Shown one piece after another: positions 19,852 to 33,207 of a stretch of DNA of 64,000 nucleotides. The stretch lies in NCBI RefSeq assembly GCF_963422355.1, contig NC_085092.1, forward strand, positions 43,501-107,500, read 5' to 3'. This DNA is from Corticium candelabrum (taxonomy: Eukaryota > Porifera > Homoscleromorpha > Homosclerophorida > Plakinidae). Every line of letters starts with the position of its first letter. The first letter of the stretch is position 1. The notes beneath the pieces were generated by a model. That model was not told the DNA's origin and did not search any database. It worked only from the letters and a program-made list of their open reading frames with translations. Both the position numbers and the translations under genes were made by a program.

Positions 19852-20343
19852 TAACAAACATTTCTTCTGTACTCCTGTACTACACATATCCATATTATCC
19901 ACGTCTGTTTCTACCTTCCAGCTGCACTTGCAAATCCTTCGCTGATGGAGCTTACTTCTCCCTTTTCAAGAGACTTCTTAATGTCTCGCTACGACAATAT
20001 ATCCATATATCCTTATTACCAAAGTCTTGAAACATATAAATATCTACAAACCAAAAGTGAAAGTCGACATTCACTCGGAGCTGCCATTTTGCACATAACA
20101 TCCGGGAGATGTTGCCGACAACCCGGATAAGCCGTCGCAGAGATATCTCAAATTATACGACGAAGATACCATTTTTGCTGTAAGGCTGTTTGTGTGTACA
20201 GTCATTTTCTATATGTAGATTTTTTGCAGAGGAAAGGAAGCTCGTCTGGCAGTGATTTGAAGGAGGCGTTCGGCACAATTTTTATGATTTCCAAGTGTTA
20301 TTTATTACTGTGTGCATGTTCACATCTGAAAGAAGGATAAAGA
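19852..20343. other. Region upstream of the RAB23-like gene
   Basis: No protein-like reading was seen. It should hold the promoter and 5' UTR of the downstream gene. A GC-richer block at 20085-20150 (CCGGGAGATGTTGCCG, CCCGGATAAGCCGTCGC) could lie near the transcription start. No TATA box is obvious at a sensible position. Confidence 0.35.
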
Positions 20344-23300
20344 ATGCGAGAAGAGGAGTTTGAGACGTCCATAAAAGTCCTACTTGTCGGCAATGGCGCT
20401 GTAGGCAAGTCTAGTATGATCCAGCGCTACTGCAAAGGAGTTTTTACCAAAGACTACAAGAAAACAATAGGAGTCGACTTTCTAGAACGACAGCTACAGT
20501 AAGAAATTGGTCTAGACTACATAACGGTGGGCGTGGCAAGCTACTGTAGCTGTAAACAAACGCATATTTCAGAGTCCATGGAGAAGACGTACGTTTGATG
20601 CTTTGGGATACTGCAGGACAGGAGGAATTCGATTCGATCACAAAGTCGTACTACAGAGGTGCACATGCTTGTGTATTGGCTTTCTCAACGACGGACAGAA
20701 GATCATTTGAAGATGTTGCAAAATGGCAGGAGAAGGTAAAGAGCTACGCCTATTACTAGTATTTTACATTCTTAGTAAATTATTTAAGTTATTGCATTTG
20801 TAATTTGATGGAAGAACTTGAAGGTTGAGGTCTCTAACAAACTATGGTGTAGGAATGGGGAGGGGGGAATGGGGCTTCAGCCCCCTCGCTCACTGTATAG
20901 GAATTGAAATTTCTGTGCTACGTATACTGACTTCTGCGAATCTTTTTACAGTCTGGCAAGCGAGGTAGTTTTCGCTTACTCATGATGGCATCCACAGGAC
21001 ACCCCTCCCCTCGCTCGTGAACATCTTCCTATGCCACTGCAAACAAATGGGTTATGGACATCTTGACTTATGCTGTTTGAATATGGAAAGAATTGATCAT
21101 TTCACGTGGGGCCAATAAGTGACCAGCATTTTTCTGTTTCTTTTTTATTAACTGAGATAGTTTAATATGTCTGGAGTTGTACGTACTAGGTCATACAAAT
21201 TGTGAGCATGACAGCTGGAGAGGATCTGCTAGGAGGCTAATTGTTGCCATACTTTGGTATGTCGTAAAATTATTCCAATTATCTTAGTTTTGAAGTAGCT
21301 GGGCATTGCCAGATTGAATTTTAATTCTTGGAGTAAACAGTTATAGACATGGACTTTATATACTGTAAGTATTCTAATTGCGTTGCTGCACGTCAGATGC
21401 TTTGTTGGGCAAACTTGAAGCAACATGCTTTCACCGCCTAATTATAAGATGTAATTGGCAAATGGTTGATGACCAGCTATAAGGTTGAACTCTGGTTTGT
21501 CAATGTGGTTGTTTGTCTAGCTGATGGACAACTGGATCAAAACATTTGACTCTTTCCATATCGAATTTGTCCGTATTGTCCACGTTTCCACTAGAGCTTA
21601 AATCAGTTTACCGGGTGGTTTAAGCTCAACTGCTGTAAATCAACAACTTCTGTAAATCAAGAAAATTTCACCATTCAATAAATTGCCTTTTTGCCTTTTA
21701 AACGTTTTGTCAGAATTCCACTAAAGCCTATGCGAATGAGCAATTTAGACTGCTACTGTAATTTTTGGCAATTAGCAGTTGTAACATCTGACAGGAAGCC
21801 AATGTTCTCTTGCACTTAGAATGATCTCATCTCTTTGTCTTCATTGTGGGGATGTTCTGGGGTGTGAAATTTAATCCTGAAGGTTCTCCATGCTTGTTTA
21901 ACATGTTAGTCGTCAGAAGTAATTGCAATGTGCAAGTGGCAAATCCGCAGCTGGATGGGAAGTACAACACTTCCACAGTGCCTAACCCTAGCAATAGTGC
22001 TTTACTTTCTCCAATCGTTGTAGGACTAGTAAAGCACTAATTGACAATTGCTTATTAATTCCTGTGATACTTTATGTCCGTCATCAATTACATATCGCTG
22101 TCATTTCCATTTTACTGTTGTTTTAATTGCCTTTTGGGAGAAGTGGCAAAATAGGTGAAAATTTTATCGACTAAACCTAAACCGCATTTCCTAAACCTGT
22201 TTTGTTAAGCTACGAGCGTAAACAAAGGACGCCACAATAAGTGGTGGACTGCTTCTCGAGAAGCTCACTCTAAACAGGCTGAATTGACTTCCGGTGTGTT
22301 TGTCAGTATGTTTGTTTGTTTATATGTATGTTTGTAAGCGTGCCATGCTCGGGAATTTGTTTTGAGCTAATCAGCTGTCCTTTTGGGACGCGAAAAGTAG
22401 GTGACATAACACTAGCTTGTCAGCAGAATCACTCTCGGGAATTGTTGAGCCAACCAGCAGTCCGTTGGGACACCAACAATAGGTGACGTAACAATCCTCC
22501 GCATTATGACAGAAAAGTCGAGATGTCATATCCATAGCAAAAACGTTAGTTAATAAGGTCAAACCGTCAAGAAGCGCAGAGTAAAGTTCAGGTAATAGTT
22601 GTTACTTTTTACAGTAGAATCGCAAAACAAATTTAAGGAATTCATCGTTCTTCGAAAAGCCAAGTGAAGGTCCCATGGGACCATGCATGCACCATTGAGC
22701 ACAACCAACATGTCATCCCTATCTTTGAGAGAGCAATATGTTTTCTAGGTGGTATGAGTAGGACTGATCAATGATGAACGACGTCATCTTGCAAGAAAGA
22801 TTCTTTTGAAACGTTGACATTGTTTTCTGGATCCGGTCTCTATACATGTCGATTCACAGTATTTCCCATGCAGGTAGGAGACATACATTGATTGGACGAA
22901 TTAACGAAACGAAAGGCGATAGCAACGGCTCAACGAAAGCATGATAATCTCAGTAGTTAACTTCAAGTGATGAAAGAGTGCTACATGCAGAATTGAGAAA
23001 TAACATGGTTAGCAAGCCCGCTCCGTGCAAGAGTTACACAGCTGTCACGCATGTACATGTGCTGAATTCAAAGTAGTGTGGGACTTTGATGATATTTCGT
23101 TAATTATCTTTAATCGCATCAATGAACCCTGTGTTTTCAAAGAATTATACATTCTAGCAACAAGCTAATGATTAGTTAATGATAATGACAATAAAGAGAC
23201 AAATATTAATAAAATTTACATTGATATCCACAATAAATACACACACGCATGCACGCGCTCGTAGCTCTAAAGCAAGTAGAACACAGCTTCGTTTACTAGT

Positions 23301-26300
23301 AGTACAGTAGGTTTAGCAAGTGGTTTAGGTTTATCTGTCATGTGGTAAAAGTTGCTGCTGGCACCACTGTTTGAGTTTATCTACTATAGTATTTTGTGTT
23401 CAATTATTCGAATCTGGTGTTTAATTATCCAAACTCAGCGTTCAATTATCCGATTCAGGCAATCAATTATCCCAAGTGGGCGTTCAATTATCCGATTCAG
23501 GCGTTCAATTATCCGTTGCTTACGGCTGCTTACGGCTGCGCAATAACATGAAAAACTAAATGGGCAGCTGCTCAAATGTCATCATTTATCAACTGTCTAG
23601 ACGTAATAATTTGTAATTAATCTTGACTTTAGCGTGAATTTTTAGCGTGTGTTGTACAATAATTTCCTTTGCACTAATCTTGGTGTCCCACGTTTCCACG
23701 GAGGTTTAATTAACTAAGCTGTTGTAATCGAACTAAATCTACATATCTAGGAAGCCTGCAACGCCTTGCTCCGTCAATCGTGGTGTAAACCACATACTTT
23801 GTAAGCTGCGCGTCCTGCATGATACCATGCAACAGTCTAATCATGGGTCGTTGCGGGTGTTTAGTTAGAGCAAAGAGCTCAAATTCCACAACTTTACCTT
23901 TTCACCTTGATTGAGTCAATCATTGTTCAGCTGAAACGTGAGTATGCATCATAGAAAGACGTCATGAAAGAAATGTGCGTGGTTTGACTTTATAATCAGA
24001 CTGAAATAATTATTTCTATAAATTTGGTACTTCTATGACAGAACATCGGATAATTGAATGCCTGAGTCGGATAATTGAATGCCGGATTTGGATAATTGAA
24101 CGCCGCATTCGGATAATTGAATGCCTGAATCGGATAATTGAACGCCAGATTCGGATAATTGAATGCAAAATACTATATAATTTTTGTTGATATGGAATTG
24201 CAAAGAATTATTAAAGCATCACCAAATACAAGAAAGAAATCATCAGCTACTGCATGTACCTAGATGTTGAATCTGGAGTCTCAGTAACAACTACTGTTGG
24301 TCTGACTCGGTGGCTGAGCAGCCCAATGTTTCACAGCAAGCTTTGTTTCCAGGAAAATTGCATCTTTGCAAAAAGGTTTGTCTGGATACTTCGTATATCC
24401 TGGTTGCGCAAAACTAGTGGAGACAGTTGTCTTGATCTGGTTTAGTTTATTACTTGTTGAAATTTTAGTTTAGTTTATGACTTGTTGAAATTTTAGTTTA
24501 GTTTATGACTTGTTGAAATTTTAGTCTAATGTAGAGCTAGTGGAAACACGGTCGGTATGCTTATTGTACTTGTAAATAGATGAGTACATTGTGTTATATG
24601 AGAAGTGTGCATGCACATATACATGATTGTGTACATCGGCTTGCTTGGCATTCACGTTCACGTCCATAATTTTAGGAGATTAGAGCTACATTATGTTACT
24701 CTAGATGTGCAACTCCGTTTTGTTGAGTTTGCCAAACAGCGTAGTTTTCAATCTTTTTTAGTACAACATCAAGTGTTCAAGAAATGTTAGTACAACTATA
24801 GGCAATGTGTCCAAGTTGAAATTCTCATTAAATCTTTACATTTATATTTAGTAAATTGCCTATCATTAACTTGAAATAGTTAGTTACATTCTTTCCTTAT
24901 ACTATACGTATAAACCAAAATGTAGAAATTCTGAAACTTTATTGAACTGTTTAATAAAACCTGTGAAGAGTAATGATATTTAATGTGGTACTATTTAATT
25001 AATTAACATTTTTGTGTAGGTTGCTGAGGAATGCGGTGATATTGCTATGGTTTTGATTCAGAACAAAATTGATTTACTAGAAGAAGCAGTTGTTGAAGCG
25101 TATGTAGAAATGACCATGACTCAATTAGCTTGGTTGTCTGTACATTGTTTATTGATTCAGCTCTGAGGTGGAAGAGTTGGCGAAATGTTTGAAATTGAAG
25201 TTGTACAGGACGTCTGTCAAAGATGATTATAACGTAAACGAAGGTGGGAAACCAGAGCATGGAAAGAAGTCATTGCATAGATTGGTTTTTGCTTTTGCAG
25301 TGTTTCTGTACCTTGCTGAAAGATATTTGGAAATTCTTAGCAAAATGGAATCGTCACAAACACATCCATCAGACACAAAAACAATAGGTGAGAACTTTGC
25401 TGTGTATAAACATGTAGCATGATCTACCGGTTCATCAATATTTCTATTGTACACTAGTGACTAAGTAGCCTGTCTTTGTACCAGGGCAGATTTAGAGTAA
25501 ATGTATTGGTACTTATTTCTTTCAAGTGTATTCTCATGTAGACGTGAGAAGGCATATTCACATTATGTGCTAAGTAAATTTTTCTTTGGTACATTAGATT
25601 GTTAAGTATGATTCCTGTTCCAGACTTTAATTTGCAGCATGAATCTTGTTAAGAGTCTGAAAGTGTTGCACACAAAATTTGGCATCGATGAGTCATAGCA
25701 TTGTTGAGAAATTTGCCAATAGACAAACAGACAGATTTAGGGCACTGTCAATTGGGCTCTTTCAGTCTTCTCTGGAAGAGTGTGAAAGAGCCTACAAGAG
25801 GTTGGAAGAACTGCCACTAATCAAACACTGTTCCAGTGAACTTGAAGAGTTTGTCTCATGCACAGTTTAGAATGAAGGCCAGTGTGGTGGCTTCCATAAT
25901 CACCACGAGTTTGCCATTATTAGAGGACTTTTTGGGTGACGATGAAAGGGTGCCGCGGTGACAGTTGCTTCTGGAGACACATGTGATTGAGTCTGTCTCA
26001 TCAACCTGTGTCTTGCATTCGCAGATATGCAGAAATAACTGTGCCATGAATACTTTAGGCAAGAGGGTCAGTATTACTTTAGGCTTACAAGGGACTGTTT
26101 TAAAACTAGATTTCCCAACTGTTGATGCATGGCTCATCACTGCCATTAGCAGTGTCAGTAGCGTCATTTCTTGCTTTCCTGCTGGCAGTATTGTCAAAGT
26201 AGTTTCTCTTGGATTCGTTACCGTGGCCACGTCTACATATAACCAGAGGTGTTGTGGTGAATCTTTTGTTACAGACAACAAAGGATTTAACAAAAATTGA

Positions 26301-27159
26301 TCTCCTTGCCTGTTGCGCCGTAGAGTTGAATAGTGTGACGGTTGATGATAGCCTCTTCCAGCTGCAGAGCTGGTAACGGTTGGAAGAGGTTGAACTCAAA
26401 TGCCTCTTCCACTTCTGGAAGAGACTGAAAGAAACCGTACTGGAGGAACTCAATCAAACGTGTCCTTATGCAGTTTCAGCCACTAGGTGGCTGGTGTTTA
26501 TAGTATATACATAATGTTGATAGTAATATGAACCACATTTATAATCTTGGATTATATATTTATAGATTGATGTTGGAAAATCTGTATTGACAGGCAGACA
26601 AACAGAAAATAGACAAACGGACAGACAGACAGCACTCCTTTATATACATAGACTAGCTGAGTAGCATTCTCTGCCTAGACAAATTAGATTTTTTTAGATA
26701 ACCAAAGGCAGGCATGCGCTAGAGTTACTGTCACATGCCCATCCTGGTTAGACATTATTCCACCTGTCAATGTACTCTCTGTTGACTCTCACTTTAGACT
26801 TACAAAAGTCCCTATAACTCCCGTATTTTTCCCAATAATTTATTAATTAAAGTAAAACAGCAAGGACTAGTAGGGTGTAAGTAATTTTTTAGCTTGTGCA
26901 CCTTTGGTTGCCATGCATCTAGTCTCTGTGTAGCTGTAAATTAAGTTGTCTGTTTCATGTAGGATTATTTAGTGCTGAGGCTACAGGCCTAGGTGTGCAA
27001 GCTATGGCGAACAGCGAGGGAGAAGCAAACAACGCAGAGATGAGAAAGAAGACTCGAGCAAAGAATGACAGCCAGGCGACTGAGAGTTCATTTCAACTGA
27101 GACCAAACAAAATGCGCACCGGTGGAAAGAAGAATAAACTCTTGTGTACTGTTTTGTAG
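20344..27159 (+). CDS. RAB23: RAB23-like small GTPase, six coding exons
   Basis: Proposed exons are 20344-20498, 20573-20735, 25020-25099, 25161-25243, 25301-25387 and 26963-27159. All introns are GT..AG and the joined frame is open for 254 codons plus TAG. Rab23 is a membrane-trafficking GTPase best known as a negative regulator of Hedgehog signalling. Exon 1 carries the P-loop GNGAVGKS and the TIGVDFLERQ effector region. Exon 2 has WDTAGQEEFDSI. Exon 3 has the guanine-specificity NKID. Exon 4 has the TSVK base motif and NVNE. The C-terminus is basic and ends CTVL, a CaaX prenylation box; vertebrate Rab23 also ends in a CaaX-like motif rather than the double Cys of most Rabs. The start is the first ATG, directly before EEEFETSIKVLLVG. 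Intron 2 (4.3 kb) and intron 5 (1.6 kb) are unusually long here and carry repeats. Confidence 0.9.
20736..25019 (+). other. Large second intron of the RAB23-like gene
   Basis: 4.28 kb, starting GTAAAG and ending TTTGTGTAG. It contains no convincing coding sequence. Features are the foldback element at 23385-24178 and a 28-bp tandem triplet at 24443-24525 (TTTAGTTTATGACTTGTTGAAAT units). Elsewhere it is AT-rich and unremarkable. Confidence 0.8.
23385..24178. mobile_element. Foldback/MITE element with tandem-repeat inverted termini
   Basis: The left arm (23385-23517) is built of five to six 21-bp units of the type GGCGTTCAATTATCCGATTC. The right arm (24045-24178) is the inverted equivalent (CGGATAATTGAATGCC units). 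The outermost bases match: TATAGTATTTTG at the left and CAAAATACTATA at the right. The roughly 520-bp centre is unique and non-coding. Long inverted termini made of short tandem repeats are the hallmark of foldback-type elements. The target duplication is probably TA or TATA. Confidence 0.75.
25388..26962 (+). other. Fifth intron of the RAB23-like gene
   Basis: 1.57 kb, from GTGAGA to CATGTAG. Open frames occur on both strands at 25679-26453 (plus: EECERAYKRLEELP; minus: TILPAGKQEMTLL). None resembles a family I know and they overlap each other, so I do not call a nested gene. The GGTTGGAAGA word recurs at about 25800 and 26378, hinting at a decayed duplicated sequence. Confidence 0.6.
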
Positions 27160-27419
27160 CTGATATAGCGATAGTTGTAGTACGTACAGCTTAGCAAATT
27201 GTATCCATATCCGCATCCATGTAGCTACCGAGTTGCAGTTCTCCTTGGACCAGTTTTATTCCTGCTTTATATTATCGGTCCATACATAGCGGCTGATGAG
27301 TTTGTAGCTACCTTGCGCGGTTGTTCGAACTCTGAAATGCTGTAGTCATTGCCACCCACGAACGTTTGCGTTCGATGTATCCGGGATAGCGTTGCAACGG
27401 TTGCGCGCTGTTGCTGAAG

Positions 27420-28631
27420 ATGGCGCAGGATACAAGCGGCCCTTTACCAACATCGTGGAAGCCGGGGTCAAGTCCAGAAAATCAGTATAGACGAAGATCG
27501 GAGACACCAGAGCTAGGTGATGAGTACAGTGGTTCTGGGCCCTCTAACTGGGGATCAACAAGTGACCACGTGGGTGACCGAATGCCTCCTGTAATTCCAG
27601 ACACGAGCAGAGATGACACTGCGAGACCTGGGAGACCGCTGGAAGTTTCTGGAAACAATGATAGTGGAACGTCGGCTCCTTTCGATGCTACGAAGATGTT
27701 TGTCGGTGGATTGAGTCGGAGTACAAACAACGAGTCGTTGCGGAAGTATTTTGAGCGTTTTGGGCCGATTGTGAACGCCAGTGTAAAGATGGACTCAGAC
27801 ACAGGGCATTCACGAGGTTTTGGATTTATTGTGTTTCAGGATCCAACGAGTATTGACAAGGTTCTTGCTGTGCCTTCACACATGCTAGATAACAAACTAA
27901 TAGATCCCAAGCAAGCTGTTCCTTTGGGAAAGAGGCCGCCGCCTGCGTCTTCTTCTTCTTCTCCTAGTCGTGTACATCAGAAGCAACAACATGCTGTTGT
28001 TGCTAATCGTATTTTTGTGGGTGGGTTGGGTGATGCTACTGGAGATCAATTGCAAGAATATTTCAGTAAGTATGGACCTATCAGTGACATTGACTTTATA
28101 CATGACAAAAAAACTGGGATGCGAAAAGGCTTTTGCTTTGTGGCCTTTGAGATGCCCGAGACTGCAGAAGTCGTCACAAAAAAAGCGTTTCACCAAATTG
28201 GTTCAGTCACAGTAGAAGTAAAGCCTGCAACAACTAAGGAAGCAGCACGAGCTCGGTGGATGGAAAGAAATGCTGGCACTCCTTATGGTGGGAGCAGTTC
28301 CAGTGGTGGTGGCAGTAGTGGTGTTGGACCTGGTTGGGGATCTGGCTATTATTCATATGGAGCTGGATATGGGTATCCATCTCCTTCATATGGCTACTTT
28401 CCATCTGGAGGGTATGGTGCAGCGTATGGGTACCCTTATAGTTCATATGGAGCTTATTCGTATCAGCAACAAGCTGCGTATCCTTATGGTAGAGGGTATG
28501 GGCAGTATGAAAGTAGTTATGGACCTATGAAGGGAAGTCAAGGGCACTCACAGGGGCAGACACAATCTCAGGGACAAGGGCATTATCATATGTATACTCA
28601 AGGGTCTGGTTCTGGTGGTCATTCGTCTTAG
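27420..28631 (+). CDS. hnRNP A/B/D-like RNA-binding protein, two RRMs, intronless
   Basis: 403 residues from the ATG at 27420 (MAQDTSG); the frame is open a few codons upstream, but only through TTG. RRM1 (about residues 92-168) has RNP2 KMFVGGL and RNP1 RGFGFIVF. RRM2 (about 197-268) has RIFVGGL and KGFCFVAF. The linker motif NKLIDPKQA and the RRM2 end SVTVEVKPATTKE match hnRNP D/AB, DAZAP1 and Musashi proteins, which bind AU- or UAG-containing RNA and act in splicing, stability and translation. The tail (about 290-403) is Gly/Tyr/Gln/Ser-rich and low complexity, as in prion-like hnRNP tails. It starts 260 bp after the RAB23 stop on the same strand. The lack of introns in 1.2 kb is notable beside the intron-rich neighbour and could mean a retrocopy, but the frame is intact. 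Confidence 0.9.
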   Translation: MAQDTSGPLPTSWKPGSSPENQYRRRSETPELGDEYSGSGPSNWGSTSDHVGDRMPPVIPDTSRDDTARPGRPLEVSGNNDSGTSAPFDATKMFVGGLSRSTNNESLRKYFERFGPIVNASVKMDSDTGHSRGFGFIVFQDPTSIDKVLAVPSHMLDNKLIDPKQAVPLGKRPPPASSSSSPSRVHQKQQHAVVANRIFVGGLGDATGDQLQEYFSKYGPISDIDFIHDKKTGMRKGFCFVAFEMPETAEVVTKKAFHQIGSVTVEVKPATTKEAARARWMERNAGTPYGGSSSSGGGSSGVGPGWGSGYYSYGAGYGYPSPSYGYFPSGGYGAAYGYPYSSYGAYSYQQQAAYPYGRGYGQYESSYGPMKGSQGHSQGQTQSQGQGHYHMYTQGSGSGGHSS

Positions 28632-30159
28632 GTGCACAGGACAATTTCTGCTTGTTTCTGAGCTTTGAAGATTCAGTATTGTTTGTATGCAACCATTTGT
28701 GGCTTATGACTTACATGCAGTGTAGCAAGACTTGTCATATGGTCGATGTAAAGGAGAAGATGATCTGTGCATCATCGTGTGTTTTTTGGCTCTACATACA
28801 TGAGTTTCAGTAGTTGTATTGTAGTGTTTATTGCCATGTCATATAGTAAGCTGTAACTGTTTTGAGACTCCAGTAAGAGTACGTACAACACATGACCATA
28901 TTATATGTAGACTTTAAAGTTTTGCTTGCTGTTAATATAGAACAAAATATTTAATTCGATATGTGCTCTGCTTGCCATTTAGCTAACAGCAGAGAGGAAG
29001 CAAGGAACACCTTCAACAACTGCAATTGACTTTCAGAATATTTTGATATGAATTCAAAATTGTCTTAAGCACCCCCAAATTAATGCCAAAATAACTATCA
29101 TAAGACTGGCAATCATTCACTTCTGGTACAGTGTAATAACTAATAGACCAGGTATTTCTATAGATAATCTTTTACGCTATAATTAGCAAATTTAAAGTGT
29201 ACAGGACTTGGTTCCGGATACTTTTTAAGTTTCGCATGTAATATTTTATTTTTGGCCAATATTTTATCAATTCTCTGGGACTTATTTCACAAAACTTTGA
29301 TGTCGCAGATGGTTGGTAGTACGCACCGGTGTTTTGCTACCAAGCTACTGTACACAAACACCGAAGCTGTCTCAAACGTCTCGGGTACACTATAGTTACT
29401 TACAAGGTGTAATACCGACGAAGCAGCAAAAGCGGAGTGAAGTCACAGGCAGTTTGATAGACAGAGCAACCTGCAATGCAAATGCAATGACATGCAGATT
29501 TATGAAGAAGATCGAAGAACTCCTAACTCTTTTAGCTACTAGACATTTCGAAAGCTAGATAGTCATTGCCTGTAAAGATCACCTAGACGACCTCTTCTGT
29601 ATGCAAATTAAATTAAAGGAAGTGTCGTAGTTATACAAGGGCGCATTTCTTTTGGCTTGTCTAGATACAACTTTCGTCTATTCTGTTTGCAAACATCCGA
29701 TCTAGCAACTTACTGCGCAAGCGCGATTTCTTCCAACCTGGAGCTCTTTTGAGAGCCGTCTTCTGCGTCTTCTTAGAAGACTCTTCTAGAAGAGCCAGAA
29801 GAAGTAACGATTAATGCGCCCCAAGACATCAAAGTCGACAATATTGGTGCATTGCAAGTGCCGTACTGTACTGTGCAGGAGAACTGTCGATCAACGTGCT
29901 GTGTTTGTCACAAAGATGTTGGGAGTAGTTTCATAGACTTTCTACGTAACCGTCACTGAATCAAAGAATCACTACAGTAACCTGCGGAGACGGGCTATTC
30001 TCTAGAAAGGAGAGCTGTCTGTCCATCTGTATGTGTGTACGCGCGTATCTCCACCGTCACGGGTCCAATCTCCGCAGAAATTTGGCTAGCGCTCGCCGAA
30101 CCCGGAAAAAGTCGATGTTGACGTAACCGAAGTGTGCGTAGTCCTCTCTCGAGGGGTCG
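28632..30159. other. 3' UTR and intergenic DNA downstream of the hnRNP gene
   Basis: AT-rich sequence without a recognised gene. The hnRNP transcript probably ends within the first few hundred bases, though no canonical AATAAA stands out. At 29750-29810 there is an imperfect palindromic run of AGAAGA/TCTTCT words around TCTTCTAGAAGAG that could form a hairpin. Confidence 0.4.
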
Positions 30160-30599
30160 ACCCACGCGAAAAAATTCTTGATGACGCGCATGCTACACCT
30201 TTCTGTTTATTTGAACGTACGCCCGCACCAGTCTCGTGTGGACTGTGCGCGTCGTTGTCCTTCACAACGCTTTCGGCGACCGACCATTGAAGCCGCTCTT
30301 TTCTCTAGCTAAAAGCTTGATTGCGTTTCTCTCCAAATTCTGATTACATTTGCACCAAATCCGACCTACGAGTTTCCTCCACTGAGGGGAGTGTGTCGAT
30401 TTTTAGAGAAAAACGCGAGAAGAGCAAGATTTCAAAAACGGGTGACCCGTAGACGGGCGAGTAGGTAACTGCACGTGACTTCCCGGATTGGATACTCGAT
30501 CTCAGAACGAGATATAATTGAACGAGATATAACCCTAAATGAAATTCTTTTCAGAATTCTGTCCGTCTGCTAATTCTTCATTTATTTATCGTTGTATAC

Positions 30600-30600
<1 letters not shown>
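30160..30600. repeat. Dispersed repeat D, copy 1
   Basis: About 430 bp matching 55430-55875 in direct orientation, with substitutions and small indels. Shared anchors include GTGTGGACTGTGCGC, CATTGAAGCCGCTCTTTT and AACGAGATATAATTGAACG. It ends close to a CGCACGCGCGC/(CA)n tract, as copy 2 does (after an extra 220 bp). It is non-coding and could be a MITE or SINE-like element, but its ends were not resolved. Confidence 0.65.
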
Positions 30601-30754
<154 letters not shown>

Positions 30755-30983
30755 CCGCCCATAGTAAAAGAAACTATGATAGCGGGGCCCTTGGATTGTG
30801 CTCCTGACATAGTGGCAAATTACTAGGACAAAACCGCCTGTGTCTTGTGAGGTCGCCGTGTCGTCTAAATGATCTTCTCCATTCACATAAGAAACTTTCT
30901 TCTTGGAATCGTACATTCGCTGCACATCTGCTTTCCCCACTATTTGTGACTACCTTCTCAACACCCCTTTGACAAAGACTGAA

Positions 30984-31784
<801 letters not shown>

Positions 31785-33207
31785 ACGGCTTTCTAATGTA
31801 TCCAGAACCAAATTCGTTTCATAGAGTTCGCGCGCTCTCTGGTCTGGAAGTTCGAGACTATTAGTTATAGCAGAGCCATATATATATAGCTCTGAGTTAT
31901 AGTGCGTGTAGCCCAAGATCAACTTTTTTTCTTAAAGTCAAAGTTATGCAGCCTTTGGCTAAGCATTATGGTCTGGTCTTAGCTAGTCATGAAATGGTAT
32001 CATTTCAGGCGGAGTCTGCAGCACGCTAGGTTGACATAACTAGATTGCAAACAGGAAGTAAAATCTCTGATGTATATATAGACCATCTCTTGCCAGTGAA
32101 GAAGGCTTTCGTAGACCTGCTCAAAGTCTTACAAATTGCGTTGACACTATCTCTACTGCGCGTCGTGTGAACGTTCGTTTTCACGTTTGAAAGACTGAAG
32201 TCCAGAAAACCTACCTTAGGCTAAGTTAGGGCTGGCATGGGACATGATAGAGTAAATAGCCTAGCGCTTCTGGCCATATGAAAGAGACATGTCTACTTTG
32301 CTGAGCAGTAAACAAAAACAGAAGAATCAAACTTAACAAGTGAAAAGGTTAACGGTTAATTTAAAAGTAGAAATACAGAATTGAGAAAATTTTCCAGTGT
32401 GCCCCCAAATCTTGCATGGATTCTGGCTGGTTTAATTAATACTGTACGTATTACTGACGAAGAATTGCTGTGTCAGTGCAGAGAATGTACTCAGTATGAA
32501 TCATCCTGCTGCATCAACAGTTTCGTTAACTCACAACCTCCTTGTCGTGTTTACCTCCCTGCTAGACAGGGTAGGCACAACAGCCGGCAAGCAGGGGTTA
32601 CCATCTCTTGGCCTCATCAGCGTGACGTAGCTCCTCACGCTTGATCCACATGGGTGATGACGTCAACTTATCCCAGGGCCAAATTAATTAAAGTGAATTT
32701 TATATTGGTGCTCGCTGAAAAATCCGCCAAATTTCCCCGCCAATATTTCATCTTAGACAGTAACGGTATTGCTGAATCATTACGGCATTTCAGATAATCC
32801 TAGCTAGACAGGATGTCCCCAAAACTAGTAGTTTACTTTGATCCAACCATATAAATGGCGTCACTCTAGAGTCCGCGTAGGTATATGCACAAACGCTCCC
32901 TCTCAGTAACGGGGTGAGGCTGTTTGCGCAAAATAGTTGACTCCAGTCCGCGCTGGAGTTACAGTTACGACCTGGGAAGACAAAAAAGAGTCTCTCCAAA
33001 ATTGCTTTGTCCTTCCTTTGTTACATATGACAGTATGTTCACCCAGTAAATACCCAATTTATACTAAACGTTGTTTGTCTTCACCATGACATGATAGATT
33101 CCCTGAACCCATTCGAAGACTGCCGAGAGGGAGGGCTACGTATATGTACATGACAACGAAAAGTAATTGACTACAGAAACCATTTAATAACCATCTCATG
33201 GTAGGAC

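Noticed and set aside
25679-26453. Nested genes on both strands inside RAB23 intron 5
   Set aside because: The frames overlap each other, lack recognisable motifs and have no splice or start context that favours one. Chance or old decayed sequence is more likely.
29313-29558. 81-residue plus-strand frame downstream of the hnRNP gene
   Set aside because: No motif, no homologous copy in the window and no splice context.
32381-32644. Cys-rich frame shared by both duplication copies (also at 61033-61344)
   Set aside because: Sharing is explained by the segmental duplication. An indel between the copies changes the tail and no known fold is evident.
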